Notes under the pieces: model-generated
What the model saw: the letters and a program-made list of their open reading frames with translations, nothing else
What the model was told of the DNA's origin: nothing
The model's database searches: none
Translations under genes and position numbers: made by a program
Assembly: GCA_934486755.1 (NCBI GenBank)
Contig: CAKSQT010000092.1
Coordinates: forward strand, 1 to 5,013
DNA length: 5,013 nucleotides
Direction: 5' to 3'
Source of the DNA: an uncultured Eubacteriales bacterium
GTDB taxonomy: Bacteria > Bacillota > Clostridia > Oscillospirales > Acutalibacteraceae
Part shown: positions 5,010 through 5,013 of the stretch, in pieces
Numbering within the stretch: the first letter of the stretch is position 1
How the letters are laid out: every line of letters begins with the position of its first letter

Positions 5010-5013
5010 ATAA

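Overview
The window looks like chromosomal DNA of a low-GC Gram-positive bacterium, most likely a Clostridia member of the Ruminococcaceae/Oscillospiraceae type. The reasons are strong consensus -35/-10 boxes with extended TG motifs, GGAGG-type ribosome binding sites, U-tract intrinsic terminators, the flavour of the L13 and S9 proteins, and a Firmicutes-style manganese riboswitch. The taxonomic placement is inference from sequence character only.

Layout. 1-292: 3' end of a 4-alpha-glucanotransferase gene (malQ, start outside the window), closed by an intrinsic terminator. 443-1360: a near-consensus promoter drives the two-gene operon rplM-rpsI (ribosomal proteins uL13 and uS9). A strong bidirectional terminator (1377-1416) closes this operon and also serves the convergent minus-strand gene. 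1432-2415 (minus): a CaCA-family cation/proton-or-sodium exchanger. Its 5' leader (about 2581-2443) is a yybP-ykoY class Mn2+ riboswitch with an intrinsic-terminator expression platform, so the exchanger is probably a Mn2+ efflux protein switched on by high Mn2+. 2623-3381 (minus): a classical short-chain dehydrogenase/reductase with its own promoter and no obvious terminator before the riboswitch. 3428-3475: back-to-back divergent promoters, one for the SDR and one firing rightwards. 3495-3771: a roughly 277-bp non-coding element with 23-24 bp terminal inverted repeats enclosing two successive large nested palindromes, MITE-like, lying wholly inside the predicted untranslated leader of the next gene. 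3783-5009: a complete HI0933/BaiN-type FAD oxidoreductase.

How it fits together. Apart from rplM-rpsI these genes are not an obvious pathway. The two points most worth attention are the Mn2+ riboswitch controlling a CaCA exchanger with an altered first alpha-repeat, and the double-palindrome element that would be transcribed as the long structured leader of the flavoprotein mRNA. No CRISPR array, tRNA, rRNA, integrase or transposase gene was seen.
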